Of a DNA stretch of 64,000 nucleotides, positions 8,872-18,175 are shown piece by piece (positions within the stretch are counted from its first letter, which is position 1; every line of letters begins with the position of its first letter). The DNA comes from Corynebacterium kalidii (GTDB lineage: Bacteria; Actinomycetota; Actinomycetes; Mycobacteriales; Mycobacteriaceae). Location of the stretch: contig NZ_JALIEA010000017.1 in NCBI RefSeq assembly GCF_022869005.1, forward strand, positions 186,001 to 250,000. The letters are read 5' to 3'. Both the position numbers and the translations under genes were made by a program. The notes below the pieces were generated by a model that worked only from the letters and a program-made list of their open reading frames with translations, searched no databases and was not told the DNA's origin.

Positions 8872-10422
8872 TTGCTCATAGGTATCCCCCGGGAACCGCA
8901 AACCTTGGTCTCTGCGACGCCTGACACTGTCGGGAAGCTGATCAAGCTCGGCTACGACGTGGCCGTCCAGGCCGGCGCAGGAGACGAGGCGAACTTCCCC
9001 GACAGCCAGTTCGAGGCCGCCGGCGCCACGATCGTCGATCAGGACGTGTGGTCCTGCGACATCGTCACCACTCTCGATGTCCCATCCGCTGACCAGCGTG
9101 CCGCGCTGAAGCCCGGTGCGATGTTGATCTCCCGGCTCGCACCGGCCCGCAACGACGACCTCGTCGCCGAGCTGGCGGCGAAGAACGTCACGGCGATCGC
9201 GATGGACACCGTTCCGCGCATCAGCCGGGCACAGTCGATGGACGTACTCAGTTCCCAGGCCAATGTCGCCGGGTACCGTGCCGTGATCGAGGCGGCGAAC
9301 ACCTTCGGGCGCCTGTTCACCGGGCAGGTCACCGCGGCGGGTAAGGTCCCGCCGGCGACGGTCTACGTCATCGGCACCGGTGTCGCCGGGTTGGCGGCGA
9401 TCGGTACAGCGAACTCCATGGGTGCGGTGGTCAAGGCCACCGACCTGCGCCCCGAGACCGCCGAGCAGGTCGAGTCGATGGGTGCGGAGTTCGTGGCGAT
9501 CCCCACCGCTGCGGAGAAGTCCGACGACGGGTACGCCAAGGAGATGACCCAGGACCAGGCTGCCGCTGCCGCGAAGCTCTACGCCGAGCAGTCCGCGGCC
9601 GCCGACATCGTCATCACCACGGCGAACATCCCGGGGCGTACCTCGCCGGTGCTGCTGACGGCGGCGGATGTGGCGAAGATGAAGCCGGGTTCGGTCATCG
9701 TGGACATGGCTGCGGCCAACGGCGGTAACTGTGAGCTCACCGTGCCCGGTGAGGTGACCACCACCGACAACGGTGTGAAGATCATCGGCTACACCGATCT
9801 CGCCGGGCGTCTTCCGGCGCAGTCGTCGCAGCTGTACGGGCAGAACGTGGTCAACCTGTTCAAGCTGCTGACCCCGGGTAAGGACGGCCACGTGGTGCTG
9901 GATCTCGACGACGAGATCGTGCGTGGCATCACCGTGACCAAGGCGACGGACGGCGACGGTGCCGGTGCGTCCGCCGACATCCTGTGGCCGCCGCCTCCGG
10001 TGAAGGTGTCGGCGGCGCCGGCGCCGGCGCCGTCGCCGGCGGCGGAGACCGCGGCGGTCGGGCAGGACGAGGCCCCGGCGAAGTCGTCGCTGCCGTGGAA
10101 GCTGCTGGCGGGTCTGCTGGGCATCGCCCTGGTGCTGGTCAGCCCGCTGGAGGTCGCCGACGAGTACATGGTGCTGATGCTCGCCGTGGTGGTGGGCTTC
10201 TACGTGATCACCGCGGTGACCCACAAGCTGCACACCCCGCTGATGAGTGAGACCAACGCCATCTCGGGCATCATCCTGGTCGGTGCGATACTCCAGGTCG
10301 GTTCGTCGAATATCGCCGTGTCGGTCCTGGCCTTCATCGCCATTGTCGTCGCCTCGATCAACATCTTCGGTGGCTTCTTCGTCACCAGGCGCATGCTCAC
10401 CATGTTCGAGGGAGGCAACTGA
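8872..10422 (+). CDS. pntA: NAD(P) transhydrogenase subunit alpha
   Basis: PntA is the NAD(H)-binding subunit plus part of the membrane domain of the proton-translocating transhydrogenase, which uses the proton gradient to reduce NADP+ with NADH. The start is a TTG at 8872 with GAGGAG seven bases upstream, giving [17 protein letters not shown], the expected PntA N-terminus. It has 516 residues, like the single-chain E. coli PntA. GTGVAG at 168-173 is the NAD-binding loop, RISRAQSMD and [13 protein letters not shown] are family motifs, and four membrane helices follow an Ala/Pro linker at about 390-410. An upstream in-frame ATG at 8767 is less likely. pntB follows directly. Confidence 0.95.
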   Translation: MLIGIPREPQTLVSATPDTVGKLIKLGYDVAVQAGAGDEANFPDSQFEAAGATIVDQDVWSCDIVTTLDVPSADQRAALKPGAMLISRLAPARNDDLVAELAAKNVTAIAMDTVPRISRAQSMDVLSSQANVAGYRAVIEAANTFGRLFTGQVTAAGKVPPATVYVIGTGVAGLAAIGTANSMGAVVKATDLRPETAEQVESMGAEFVAIPTAAEKSDDGYAKEMTQDQAAAAAKLYAEQSAAADIVITTANIPGRTSPVLLTAADVAKMKPGSVIVDMAAANGGNCELTVPGEVTTTDNGVKIIGYTDLAGRLPAQSSQLYGQNVVNLFKLLTPGKDGHVVLDLDDEIVRGITVTKATDGDGAGASADILWPPPPVKVSAAPAPAPSPAAETAAVGQDEAPAKSSLPWKLLAGLLGIALVLVSPLEVADEYMVLMLAVVVGFYVITAVTHKLHTPLMSETNAISGIILVGAILQVGSSNIAVSVLAFIAIVVASINIFGGFFVTRRMLTMFEGGN

Positions 10423-10423
10423 C

Positions 10424-11917
10424 ATGAACCAGCTGATTCTCGCGGCCGGCTCGGCCGTCGACGAGGGGGCGTTGGACCCCACTGTCCTGGAATGGACGGA
10501 CAAGATCACCAACCTGGCGTACATCGTCGCGGCGTTGCTGTTCATCCTGGCGCTGGCCGGTCTGGCCAAGCAGCAGACCGCCTCGCGTGGAAACCGGTTC
10601 GGTATGGCCGGTATGACCATCGCCCTGGTCGCCACGATCGTCAAGGCGGTCGTCGCCTCGGAGAACGACCCGGAGTCCTACCGTGGCGCCGTGGTCACCC
10701 TGCTGCTGATCGCCGTGGCGATGCTCATCGGTGCGGCCATCGGCATCCCCCGGGCCCGCAAGGTCGAGATGACCGGCATGCCCGAGCTGATCGCCATGCT
10801 GCACAGCTTCGTGGGTCTGGCCGCGGTGCTGATCGGTGTGAACTCCTTCATCGAGAAGTCCGGCTCCAGCGAGCCTGTCGCCGGCTTCAACCTCGGTGAG
10901 ATCTACCTCGGTATCTTCATCGGTTCGGTGACCCTCACCGGGTCGATCGTGGCCTACCTGAAGCTGTCGGGCAAGATCAGCGGTTCGCCGCTGACGCTGC
11001 CGGGGCGCAACCTGCTCAACGTCCTGGTCATCGTCGTGTCCCTGGTCGGGATGGGCGTGTTCATCGCCGCAGGTGTCGACAACCCGGCGGTGTCGTGGAC
11101 GCTGCTGGGCGTGATGCTGGTGCTGTCGCTCGCGCTGGGTGTGCACTTGGTCGCCGCGATCGGTGGTGGCGACATGCCGGTGGTTGTCTCGATGCTGAAC
11201 TCCTACTCGGGCTGGGCCGCCGCGGCCGCCGGTTTCATGCTGGCGAACCCGCTGCTGATCATCACCGGTTCGCTGGTCGGCTCGTCCGGTGCCTACCTGT
11301 CGTACGTCATGTGCAAGGCGATGAACCGTTCGTTCATTTCGGTGATCCTCGGTGGTTTCGGCTCCGAGGCGTCCGCCGGTGACGACCGGGACTACGGTGA
11401 GCACACCGAGGTCTCCGCCGAGGAGACCGCCGAGCTGCTCAAGGGTGCCAAGTCGGTGATGATCACCCCGGGTTACGGCATGGCCGTGGCGCAGGCGCAG
11501 TACCCGGTGGCCTCGCTGGTGGCGAAGCTACGTGAGCAGGGGGTGGACGTCACCTTCGGTATCCACCCGGTGGCGGGTCGTCTGCCCGGCCACATGAACG
11601 TGCTGTTGGCCGAGGCCAAGGTGCCCTACGACATCGTCCTGGAGCTCGACGAGGTCAACGACGACTTCGGTGAGGTGGACGTGGTGCTGGTCATCGGTGC
11701 CAATGACACGGTCAACCCGATCGCCGAGGAGCCCGGTTCGCCGATCGCCGGTATGCCGGTGCTGAAGGTGTGGGAGGCCGAGAAGGTCGTGGTGTTCAAG
11801 CGGTCGATGGGTTCGGGGTACGCCGGTGTGCAGAACCCGTTGTTCTTCAACGAGAACACCGACATGCTGCTCGGGGATGCCAAGCAGTCTGTCGAGGCGA
11901 TCACCGCCGCGTTGTAG
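10424..11917 (+). CDS. pntB: NAD(P) transhydrogenase subunit beta
   Basis: PntB forms most of the proton channel and the NADP(H)-binding domain III. The ATG follows the pntA stop by one base, with GGGAGG nine bases upstream, so the two are translated as a pair. The 497 residues comprise about nine membrane helices, then a soluble domain with the NADP loop [10 protein letters not shown], the [20 protein letters not shown] stretch and [13 protein letters not shown], ending with [17 protein letters not shown]. All are diagnostic of PntB. C. glutamicum is known to lack this enzyme, so its presence here inside an otherwise conserved gene order is notable. Confidence 0.96.
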   Translation: MNQLILAAGSAVDEGALDPTVLEWTDKITNLAYIVAALLFILALAGLAKQQTASRGNRFGMAGMTIALVATIVKAVVASENDPESYRGAVVTLLLIAVAMLIGAAIGIPRARKVEMTGMPELIAMLHSFVGLAAVLIGVNSFIEKSGSSEPVAGFNLGEIYLGIFIGSVTLTGSIVAYLKLSGKISGSPLTLPGRNLLNVLVIVVSLVGMGVFIAAGVDNPAVSWTLLGVMLVLSLALGVHLVAAIGGGDMPVVVSMLNSYSGWAAAAAGFMLANPLLIITGSLVGSSGAYLSYVMCKAMNRSFISVILGGFGSEASAGDDRDYGEHTEVSAEETAELLKGAKSVMITPGYGMAVAQAQYPVASLVAKLREQGVDVTFGIHPVAGRLPGHMNVLLAEAKVPYDIVLELDEVNDDFGEVDVVLVIGANDTVNPIAEEPGSPIAGMPVLKVWEAEKVVVFKRSMGSGYAGVQNPLFFNENTDMLLGDAKQSVEAITAAL

Positions 11918-11949
11918 TTGTCCTGGTGGCGGGGGCCAGGCGCCGGGGC

Positions 11950-13011
11950 TCAGGCGCCGTCGCCGGGCCGGACGTCCTCCGGCCGCGGTGCGGCCGGTGC
12001 GGTCCCCTCGCCGAACGGTGATCCACCGAGCCGCTCACGCCCGTGGGTGGTGAGGAACCCCGCCGGGTCAGGCCCCACGGCCACGACCCCGGTGGGGTTC
12101 ACGTCTGTGTGGACGATGTAGTAGTGGTCCTTGATCTGACCGAAGTTGGTGGTGTCGCCGAAACCGGGGGTCTGGAAGAGGTCGCGGAGGTAACCCCACA
12201 GGTTCGGCCGGCTGGAGATCGTGTAGCGGTTGCACTTGAAGTGCCCGTGGTAGACCATGTCGAAGCGGACCAGCGTGACGAAGAGGTAGATGTCCGCCAG
12301 CGTGATGTGGTCGCCGACCAGGTACCGCCGGTTCCCGAGGCGCTCCTCGAGCATGTCGAGGGTGGCGAAGAGCTCCGCGAACGCCTTCTCGTAGGCAGAC
12401 TGTGAACCGGCGAACCCGCACTTGTAGACGCCGTTGTTCACGGTACGGAACACCCGGTCGGAGATCTCGTCGATCTCGTCCCGCAGCCCGGCGGGGTAGA
12501 GGTCGGGCGCGCCGTCCCGGTGCAGGGGCGTCCATTCGGTGACGAAGTCGCGGACCATCGTCCGGAAGTCGTTGGTCACCACCGACGTCGTCTCGACCTC
12601 GACGAGGGCGGGGACCGTGATGCCCTTGGGGTAGTCGGCGTAGCGGTGCAGGTAGCAGTCCCGCAGCCGTCCGATACCCAGGACCGGGTCGACGGAGTTG
12701 ACGTCGAGGTCGAAGGTCCAGGACTTCCAGTCGTGGGTGGGGCCGGCGAGCCCCAGCGACAGGGGCGCGGGCTGGTCGGGATCGCCGGCGCCGTCAAGCC
12801 CGAGGAGACGGCGGACGATCACCGCACGGTGTGCCCACGGGCACGCCCGCGCGGCGACCAGACGGTAGCGTCCGGCCTCGACGGGCCAGGGGTGGCCCTG
12901 GCCCGACGCGGTCGTCGCCGGGTCGAAGCCGGAGGGGTCGGCGACGACCCGGTCGTCGATGTAGTTCATGTCCCTGTTGAAGCCTTCGGCGCCGCTGGCG
13001 ACGTAGCCCAT
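11950..13011 (-). CDS. Glutathionyl-hydroquinone reductase-type (Xi-class GST, ECM4/YqjG) protein
   Basis: The 353-residue cytoplasmic protein has the Xi-class layout: an N-terminal thioredoxin-like domain with the catalytic ACPWAHR motif near residue 57, then WKSWTFD and the YLHRYADYPKGITVPALVE segment, and a C-terminal helical domain with NNGVYKCGFAGSQSAYEKAF. Homologues reduce glutathionyl-hydroquinones. Corynebacteria make mycothiol rather than glutathione, so the natural thiol is probably mycothiol; this is inference. The ATG at 13011 has GGAGG six bases upstream. Its 3' end is 32 bases from pntB, convergent. Confidence 0.9.
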   Translation of the reverse strand: MGYVASGAEGFNRDMNYIDDRVVADPSGFDPATTASGQGHPWPVEAGRYRLVAARACPWAHRAVIVRRLLGLDGAGDPDQPAPLSLGLAGPTHDWKSWTFDLDVNSVDPVLGIGRLRDCYLHRYADYPKGITVPALVEVETTSVVTNDFRTMVRDFVTEWTPLHRDGAPDLYPAGLRDEIDEISDRVFRTVNNGVYKCGFAGSQSAYEKAFAELFATLDMLEERLGNRRYLVGDHITLADIYLFVTLVRFDMVYHGHFKCNRYTISSRPNLWGYLRDLFQTPGFGDTTNFGQIKDHYYIVHTDVNPTGVVAVGPDPAGFLTTHGRERLGGSPFGEGTAPAAPRPEDVRPGDGA

Positions 13012-13040
13012 GGTGACCTCCTGGAGTCGTCTTTCGGTTG

Positions 13041-13100
13041 CTGTCTGTCTCTGCCAGTGTCTGCCAGTGTCTGTCAGTGTCTGTCAGTGTCTGTCTCTGT
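13041..13100. repeat. 10-bp tandem repeat
   Basis: Ten-base units occupy 13041-13100: two CTGCCAGTGT copies at 13051-13070, two CTGTCAGTGT copies at 13071-13090, and degenerate copies on either side. The array lies 30 bases upstream of the start of the transferase gene at 13011, in the region shared with the divergent DoxX gene. Unit length is close to one helical turn. It may be a slippage array and its copy number could vary between strains. Confidence 0.8.
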
Positions 13101-13288
13101 CCGGGGCCGACTGCGGGGGCCGGAGACCGCCGGCAGCCGGTAGGAGGCGACATACCGTGTTCCTACGCTGTCGTGCCCGGGTTCTAGCTTAGGCTTGACG
13201 CACGTATCCATGCGGAAACGAGCACACAGACCAGCACGAGATCCGGCGCCAGAGGTCACCACGCCGGCGGCGCAGAAGGTGGGAGACC

Positions 13289-14611
13289 ATGGGATTGTTT
13301 GACCGCACACCGGGTAAGTCGGGCAAGTCGGGCGCGTCGGGTGACGACGCGTCGACGACTCCGTCCGGCCGGGTGGACCACGGGGACGACGACCTGTTCG
13401 ACGCCATCGACGCGGCGGACGGCATCGACGTTCCGGACGTGACACGTCCGCTGGACGTGCCGCGGGCGGAGACCCCCGCGCACCCGGAGCCCACGGAGCC
13501 TGCAGAGGTCTCGGCGGTGGCCGACCACGGTGACGATCAGGCGCCGGAGGGCGAACCGGACCCGGCGGACCCGGCGGACCCGGCTGACCCGGCTGACCCG
13601 GCTGACGCGACAGACCTGACGGACCCGGTCAGTCCCGCGAAACCGAAGCGTGACATCTACGCGGTGTCCGGGCGTGCGCGCCCGCAGCGCATCGAGCCGC
13701 GTTCCGCGGAGCCGGTGCGACCCCAGGAACCGGCCGACGACACGAAGACGGAGGTCTTCGGTGCCGCAGGCGTCGACCCCGCCTACACCGGGGCGAACCC
13801 CGGGGCAGACGACCAGAACCAGACCCTCGTGTTCGGCGGCCAGGCCGGGGCGTCGGGGCGAGCCACCTACGGCACGGACGGCACGGTCGGAACGGTCGGC
13901 ACGGACGGCACGGGGGCCCCGTCCGCGGCGGCAGGTGACGGCCAGGAATCGGCCGAGACGTCGGTCTTCGCCGTCGGGCCGGCAGGAACCCGGCCGGCGG
14001 AGGACGCCCCGGTCACCACACCGGTGTCACCGGTGTTCCCCGACGATCCCCGTACCGACGCCGACCCGGCCGCGGCGGACACGCCGGCCGGGGACCCGCG
14101 TCGGGGGACCCTGGACTTCGGTCTGTTCCTGTTGCGTGTCGTCATCGGCGGACTCCTCGTGGTCCGTGGTCTGCAGACGCTGTTCGCCTTCGGTGGGGAC
14201 CCCGGTATCAGCGCCCTCGAGCAGACGCTGTCGGCGTATAGCGTCGCCGACATCCTGGCTGTCGCCCTGCCGGTCGCGCAGATCGTCGCGGGCGGGCTGC
14301 TGGTCTTCGGGCTCCTCACCCCGGTGGGTGGCGCGCTGACCGTGGCGGTCGCGGGGTTCCTGGCGCTGCACAACGTCTCGCTCTGGGATTCGGGCTACTG
14401 GCCCTACACCCTCAGCCCGCAGGTGCAGTACTGGGGGCTGACGGGGCTCGCCGGACTGGTCCTGACGTTCACGGGGCCGGGCCGGTACTCCGCCGACGTC
14501 TCGCGGGGGTGGGCCACACGCCCGCTGGCCTCGGCATGGGTCTTCTTCGTCGTCGGGCTTGCCGGTGCTGCGGGACTGTGGCTGGCGGTCGGCGGGGGAA
14601 GCCCGTTCTGA
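13289..14611 (+). CDS. DoxX-family membrane protein with long acidic N-terminal region
   Basis: The 440-residue protein has two parts. Residues 1 to about 270 are predicted disordered, rich in Asp, Pro, Ala and Gly, with a DPA repeat (five copies from about residue 91) encoded by nine-base tandem units near 13560-13605. From about residue 275 come four hydrophobic helices of DoxX type (FGLFLLRVVIGGLLVVRGLQTLF, then GISALEQTL and a helix ending HNVSLWDSGYWPY), followed by a further C-terminal helix. GGTGGGAG before the ATG at 13289 is a good ribosome binding site. DoxX proteins are linked to redox and thiol stress systems; the role of the acidic tail is unknown. Confidence 0.82.
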   Translation: MGLFDRTPGKSGKSGASGDDASTTPSGRVDHGDDDLFDAIDAADGIDVPDVTRPLDVPRAETPAHPEPTEPAEVSAVADHGDDQAPEGEPDPADPADPADPADPADATDLTDPVSPAKPKRDIYAVSGRARPQRIEPRSAEPVRPQEPADDTKTEVFGAAGVDPAYTGANPGADDQNQTLVFGGQAGASGRATYGTDGTVGTVGTDGTGAPSAAAGDGQESAETSVFAVGPAGTRPAEDAPVTTPVSPVFPDDPRTDADPAAADTPAGDPRRGTLDFGLFLLRVVIGGLLVVRGLQTLFAFGGDPGISALEQTLSAYSVADILAVALPVAQIVAGGLLVFGLLTPVGGALTVAVAGFLALHNVSLWDSGYWPYTLSPQVQYWGLTGLAGLVLTFTGPGRYSADVSRGWATRPLASAWVFFVVGLAGAAGLWLAVGGGSPF

Positions 14612-14641
14612 CCCCAGTGGCGGGGGGATGACGGCGGCCGG

Positions 14642-15463
14642 TCAGCCCAGTGCCAGCCGTGCGGCCATGCCGATCATCAGCAGGCCGATGCCCAGGTTGA
14701 TCCAGCGCCACACCCGCGGGCTGGACAGGGGGCGGCTCAGCAGCCGGGCACCGTAGCCGACCACGAGGAAGAACAGGGTGGAGCCGACGAGTGCCCCGGT
14801 GGTGAAGATCCACCGCCCGGCGTCGTCGTACTGGTTGGCCATGGTGCCGAAGACGACGATGCCGTCGACGTAGGCCGCCGGGTTGAGGAAGGTCACCGCC
14901 ATCGCGGTGGGGAGCGCGGCGAGGGCGAGGGTGCGTCCCTGCTGGTTCTGCCGGTTCTGCCGGCGCTGGCGTTGCAGGCTGCGGACCCGGACGGTCCGTG
15001 TCGCCGTGGCGACCTGACCACCGGCGCCGGTGCCGGTGTCGGGGACAGTGTCGGCGACAGGGGTGGACGTGTCGGTGTCGTCGGCGTCGTCGGTGTCGTC
15101 GGCGTCGTCGTCCGGAGTCGGGCCGCTGTCGATTCCGCGGGGGTTTTTGACGTCGCGTAGGCACGTCGTGGCGAACCAGAGCAGGTAGGCCACCCCGCCC
15201 CACCGCAGGATCTCCAGCAGGACGGGGAGTCGGTCGGTGACCACGCCGACGCCGGCGGTGCCCAGCGGCAGAAGGATCAGGTCGCCGAGGATGAAGACGC
15301 CGACCACCAGTGCCAGTCCGTGGCGTCGGACGCCCTGTTTGAGCAGCACGATGTTCTGCGGGCCGACGGCGGCGATGACCGAGAGCTGGAACACCAGGCC
15401 GGCGAGCGCGATGTGCAGCACCGGGAGGTTCGAGAAGGCGGGGGTGAGACTGTCGTTGACCAC
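14642..15463 (-). CDS. lysE: Lysine/arginine exporter LysE
   Basis: This inner-membrane exporter for basic amino acids has about 273 residues. The hallmark LysE segment SVIAAVGPQNIVLLKQGVRRHGL is near the N-terminus and the end RPLSSPRVWRWINLGIGLLM matches C. glutamicum LysE closely. Five to six helices are seen. A cytoplasmic loop (about residues 95-145) is expanded and very acidic, with an Asp-Asp-Ala/Thr repeat encoded by GTC-rich short repeats near 15060-15120. I use the GTG at 15463 because TAGGCT (15476-15471, minus) lies seven bases before it; starting further upstream would overlap lysG. It is divergent from its regulator. Confidence 0.9.
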   Translation of the reverse strand: MVNDSLTPAFSNLPVLHIALAGLVFQLSVIAAVGPQNIVLLKQGVRRHGLALVVGVFILGDLILLPLGTAGVGVVTDRLPVLLEILRWGGVAYLLWFATTCLRDVKNPRGIDSGPTPDDDADDTDDADDTDTSTPVADTVPDTGTGAGGQVATATRTVRVRSLQRQRRQNRQNQQGRTLALAALPTAMAVTFLNPAAYVDGIVVFGTMANQYDDAGRWIFTTGALVGSTLFFLVVGYGARLLSRPLSSPRVWRWINLGIGLLMIGMAARLALG

Positions 15464-15497
15464 GACGCAGAGCCTAGGAACCGGCCGTGGTGAAGAC

Positions 15498-15512
15498 AAG
15501 AAAGATATTCTT
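15498..15512. promoter_or_regulatory. Candidate LysG operator
   Basis: AAGAA-AGATA-TTCTT is a perfect inverted repeat with LysR-type T-N11-A spacing, in the short AT-rich gap between lysE and lysG. LysG of C. glutamicum activates lysE when basic amino acids or histidine accumulate, and this is where such a site is expected. Confidence 0.6.
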
Positions 15513-15533
15513 CTGACAGCTAAGATGTGCTTC

Positions 15534-16418
15534 ATGATGCCACGTCACATGGATACGCTGCTGCTCGTCGTCGACGAGGGGAGCTTCGAGGCGGCGGCGG
15601 CGCGGCTGGGTGTCAGCCCGTCGGCGGTCAGCCAGCGGATCAAGGCCCTGGAGTCCGACGTCGGCCGGGTCGTGGTCCGGCGTACCTCACCGGTCGGGGT
15701 CACCGACGCCGGGGAGGTCCTGGTGCAGACCGCGCGGCGGATGCGCCTGCTGGAGTCGGAGACCGACGACCGGCTGCGGGGACGCGTCAGTGAGCGCCCG
15801 GTGAGCGTGGGGGTCAACGCGGACTCGCTGGCCACCTGGTTCCGGCCCGTCCTGCGCCACGTCGCCGAGGCCGGCGGCATGTCGCTGGAACTCAACCTGG
15901 AGGACGAGCAACGTTCCCTGGCGATGCTCCGCCGGGGCGACTGCATGGGCGTGGTCACCGCCGAGGCGGAACCGGTCGCCGGGTGTGTCGTCGAGGCCCT
16001 CGGCACCCTGGCCTACTGGCCGGTGGGGTCCCCGGGGCTCGCCGGTGAGCTCGCCGAGGGCCTGGCCGGACGTGGCGACGAGGCGTGGGCGTCGTTGCCG
16101 TTGCTGGTCATCGGACCCCACGACCGGATGACCGACAGCGTGCTGGGGCCACGGGGTGTGGCGACGCGTCCGGACCGCCGGGTCTCACGCATCCCCAGCT
16201 TCGAGGGGCTCAACGACGCGGTGGTGGCCGGGCTCGGGTGGACGCTGGTGCCGGTGGCGGCGGCGTCGCCGTACGTGGAGGCGGGCACGATGGTGCGGCT
16301 GGCCGAGGACGTCGTCCGGGTGCCCCTGTACTGGCAGCACTGGCGCCTGGAGTCCGACACCCTCGGCGTCCTCACCGACGCTGTGCACGCGGCCGCCGCC
16401 GTCGGCCTCACCTCCTGA
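15534..16418 (+). CDS. lysG: LysR-type regulator LysG (activator of lysE)
   Basis: The 294-residue transcription factor has an N-terminal winged helix (HMDTLLLVVDEGSFEAAAARL followed by SPSAVSQRIKALE) and a LysR effector domain; VNADSLATWFRPVL, LRRGDCMGVVTAEAEPVAGC and the end YWQHWRLESDTLGVLTDAV align with C. glutamicum LysG. It senses lysine, arginine or histidine and turns on lysE. The ATG at 15534 (a second ATG follows directly) has TAAGAT at 15521-15526 seven bases upstream, suggesting a leaderless message. Its 3' end overlaps the convergent ABC permease gene by 11 bases. Confidence 0.93.
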   Translation: MMPRHMDTLLLVVDEGSFEAAAARLGVSPSAVSQRIKALESDVGRVVVRRTSPVGVTDAGEVLVQTARRMRLLESETDDRLRGRVSERPVSVGVNADSLATWFRPVLRHVAEAGGMSLELNLEDEQRSLAMLRRGDCMGVVTAEAEPVAGCVVEALGTLAYWPVGSPGLAGELAEGLAGRGDEAWASLPLLVIGPHDRMTDSVLGPRGVATRPDRRVSRIPSFEGLNDAVVAGLGWTLVPVAAASPYVEAGTMVRLAEDVVRVPLYWQHWRLESDTLGVLTDAVHAAAAVGLTS

Positions 16419-17190
16419 GGGTGCGGTAGGCCCGGGCCGACAGCGGCAGGAAGACCGCCACCAGCGCCAGTGGCCACAGCACGGCCGCCAGGACGGCATG
16501 GTCGGCGAGTACGCCTCCGGAGAAGCCGACGGGGTTGCCGAAGAGGTCGCGGGCGGCCGTGGCGGTGGCGGACACCGGGTTCCATGTGGCCAGCGGCGCT
16601 AGCCAGGAGGGCATGTACTCGGGGGAGACGAAGGCGGTCGACAGGAAGCCGACCGGCCACACCAGCACCTGGACCATGGTCGTGGCCCCGGCGTGTCGTC
16701 CGACCGTGAGTCCCAGGTAGATCCCGATCCACAGCACGGCGAACCGGAACCACAGCAGCAGGGCCACGGCCAGGGCCGCGTCACCGACGCTTCCGGTGAC
16801 GTGCCACCCCAGCAGGAGTCCGCCGCCGAGCAGGACGGCCAGCTCCACCGCCGAGGTGATCATGTCGGCCCCCACCCGGCCGACGGCGACCGAGGCGTCC
16901 CCGATGGGCAGTGAGCGGAAGCGGTCGGTGATGCCCTTCTTCGCGTCGGCGGCCATGGCGAGCGTCGTCGCCTCGACGCCGAACATCATGGTCAGCGCCA
17001 TCATGCCGGGAAGCAGGAAGTCGATGTAGTCCCCGCCGCCCGGTAGCGTGATCGACCCGCCGAAGAGCAGGGAGAACATCAGCAGGAGCATCACGGTGAA
17101 CATGATGTTGAAGACCGGGGTGAGTGGCTGTCGGCGCCAGTGCCGCAGTTCCCGGGAGGTCAGGACCAGTCCGGCGGTGACGCTGTTCAT
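16408..17190 (-). CDS. ABC-2 type permease (DrrB-like)
   Basis: The 260-residue membrane protein has six predicted helices and the ABC-2 fold of drug or lipid exporters: LLLMFSLLFGGSI, the FLLPGMMALTMMFGVEATTLAMA helix, a cytosolic KKGITDRFRSLPI motif that contacts the ATPase, and the late YMPSWLAPLATWNPVSATATAARDLFGN stretch typical of DrrB. It overlaps the ATPase gene by four bases (ATGA), so the two are co-translated and form one exporter. The adjacent TetR gene and lack of biosynthetic genes suggest a multidrug or toxin efflux role; the substrate is unknown. Confidence 0.9.
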   Translation of the reverse strand: MNSVTAGLVLTSRELRHWRRQPLTPVFNIMFTVMLLLMFSLLFGGSITLPGGGDYIDFLLPGMMALTMMFGVEATTLAMAADAKKGITDRFRSLPIGDASVAVGRVGADMITSAVELAVLLGGGLLLGWHVTGSVGDAALAVALLLWFRFAVLWIGIYLGLTVGRHAGATTMVQVLVWPVGFLSTAFVSPEYMPSWLAPLATWNPVSATATAARDLFGNPVGFSGGVLADHAVLAAVLWPLALVAVFLPLSARAYRTLRR

Positions 17191-18164
17191 CGGTTCTCCT
17201 TCGGGGAGGGGTCGGTGACGGAGAGGAAGACGTCGTCGAGGGTGGGGCGGCGCAGTGCGATGTCGGTGGGTGTCAGGGCCGCGGCGTCGAGACGACGGAG
17301 GATGTCGACCATGGTCCCGGTGCCCCCGGGCGCGGGCATGCTGGCGTGCAGCCCGTCGGGTGACTCGGTGACCGACAGTGCGGTCCCGGCCGGGCCGGCG
17401 GGAAGGACGTCGGTGACCTGGGTGCGGGTCACGTCCGGGGCGAAGGTGACGTCGACGCGGTCGCCGCCGTGGCGGCGTTTGAGGTCGGCGGGGGTGCCTT
17501 CGGCGATGACCCGGCCGGACGCCATGATCGAGACGCGGTCGGCCAGGCGGTCGGCCTCCTCCAGGTACTGGGTGGTCAGCAGGACGGTGGTGCCGGTGTG
17601 TGCGGCCTGCCGGACGGCCTCCCAGACGTCCGTGCGTCCGCGCGGGTCGAGGCCGGTGGTGGGCTCGTCGAGGAAGAGCACCTCGGGATGCCGGATGAGG
17701 GCGACGGCGATGTCGAGGCGTCGACGCATACCACCGGAGTACCCGGCGACCGGCCGGTCGCCGGCGTCGGTGAGGGAGAACTGCCCGAGGAGTTCATCGG
17801 CCCGCCGACGGGCGTCGTGACGTCGGAGCCCCAGGAGCCGGGCGAACATGACGAGGTTCTCGCGGCCGCCGAGGACCTCGTCCACCGCGGCGTACTGGCC
17901 GACCAAGCCGATGCGTGCGCGTACCGCGGCGGCGTCCCGGACGTCGGTCCCCGCCACGTGGGCGGTGCCGGCGTCCCGGCCGGTCAGGGAGGTCAGGGTG
18001 GTGAAGACGTGGACGGCGGTGGTCTTGCCGGCGCCGTTGGGCCCGAGCAGGCCGTGGATGCTGCCGGCGGGGACGGAGAGGGTGAAGTCGTCGAGTGCCC
18101 GCTGGTCACCGTAGGTCTTGACCAGGTGTTCTGCGTGGACTGCGGGTGGGGAGTCTGAACTCAC
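17187..18164 (-). CDS. ABC transporter ATP-binding protein (DrrA-like)
   Basis: This ATPase of about 325 residues energizes the permease encoded next to it. Walker A is GPNGAGKTT (about 43-51), the signature is YSGGMRRRLDIA, Walker B is VLFLDEPTTGLDPRGR, and a C-terminal extension ending TLDDVFLSVTD is the DrrA-type regulatory tail. I prefer the GTG at 18164 because AGGAG lies six bases before it; the preceding TTG at 18167 would leave only three bases. It is transcribed away from the TetR gene with two candidate operators in the gap. Confidence 0.92.
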   Translation of the reverse strand: MSSDSPPAVHAEHLVKTYGDQRALDDFTLSVPAGSIHGLLGPNGAGKTTAVHVFTTLTSLTGRDAGTAHVAGTDVRDAAAVRARIGLVGQYAAVDEVLGGRENLVMFARLLGLRRHDARRRADELLGQFSLTDAGDRPVAGYSGGMRRRLDIAVALIRHPEVLFLDEPTTGLDPRGRTDVWEAVRQAAHTGTTVLLTTQYLEEADRLADRVSIMASGRVIAEGTPADLKRRHGGDRVDVTFAPDVTRTQVTDVLPAGPAGTALSVTESPDGLHASMPAPGGTGTMVDILRRLDAAALTPTDIALRRPTLDDVFLSVTDPSPKENR

Positions 18165-18175
18165 CAATAACTCCT

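Noticed and set aside
13041-13100. CRISPR array
   Set aside because: Units are ten bases with no spacers and no cas genes in the window.
15464-15535. Longer lysE starting at 15535
   Set aside because: It would overlap the lysG start and the operator; the GTG at 15463 has a -10 box at leaderless distance.
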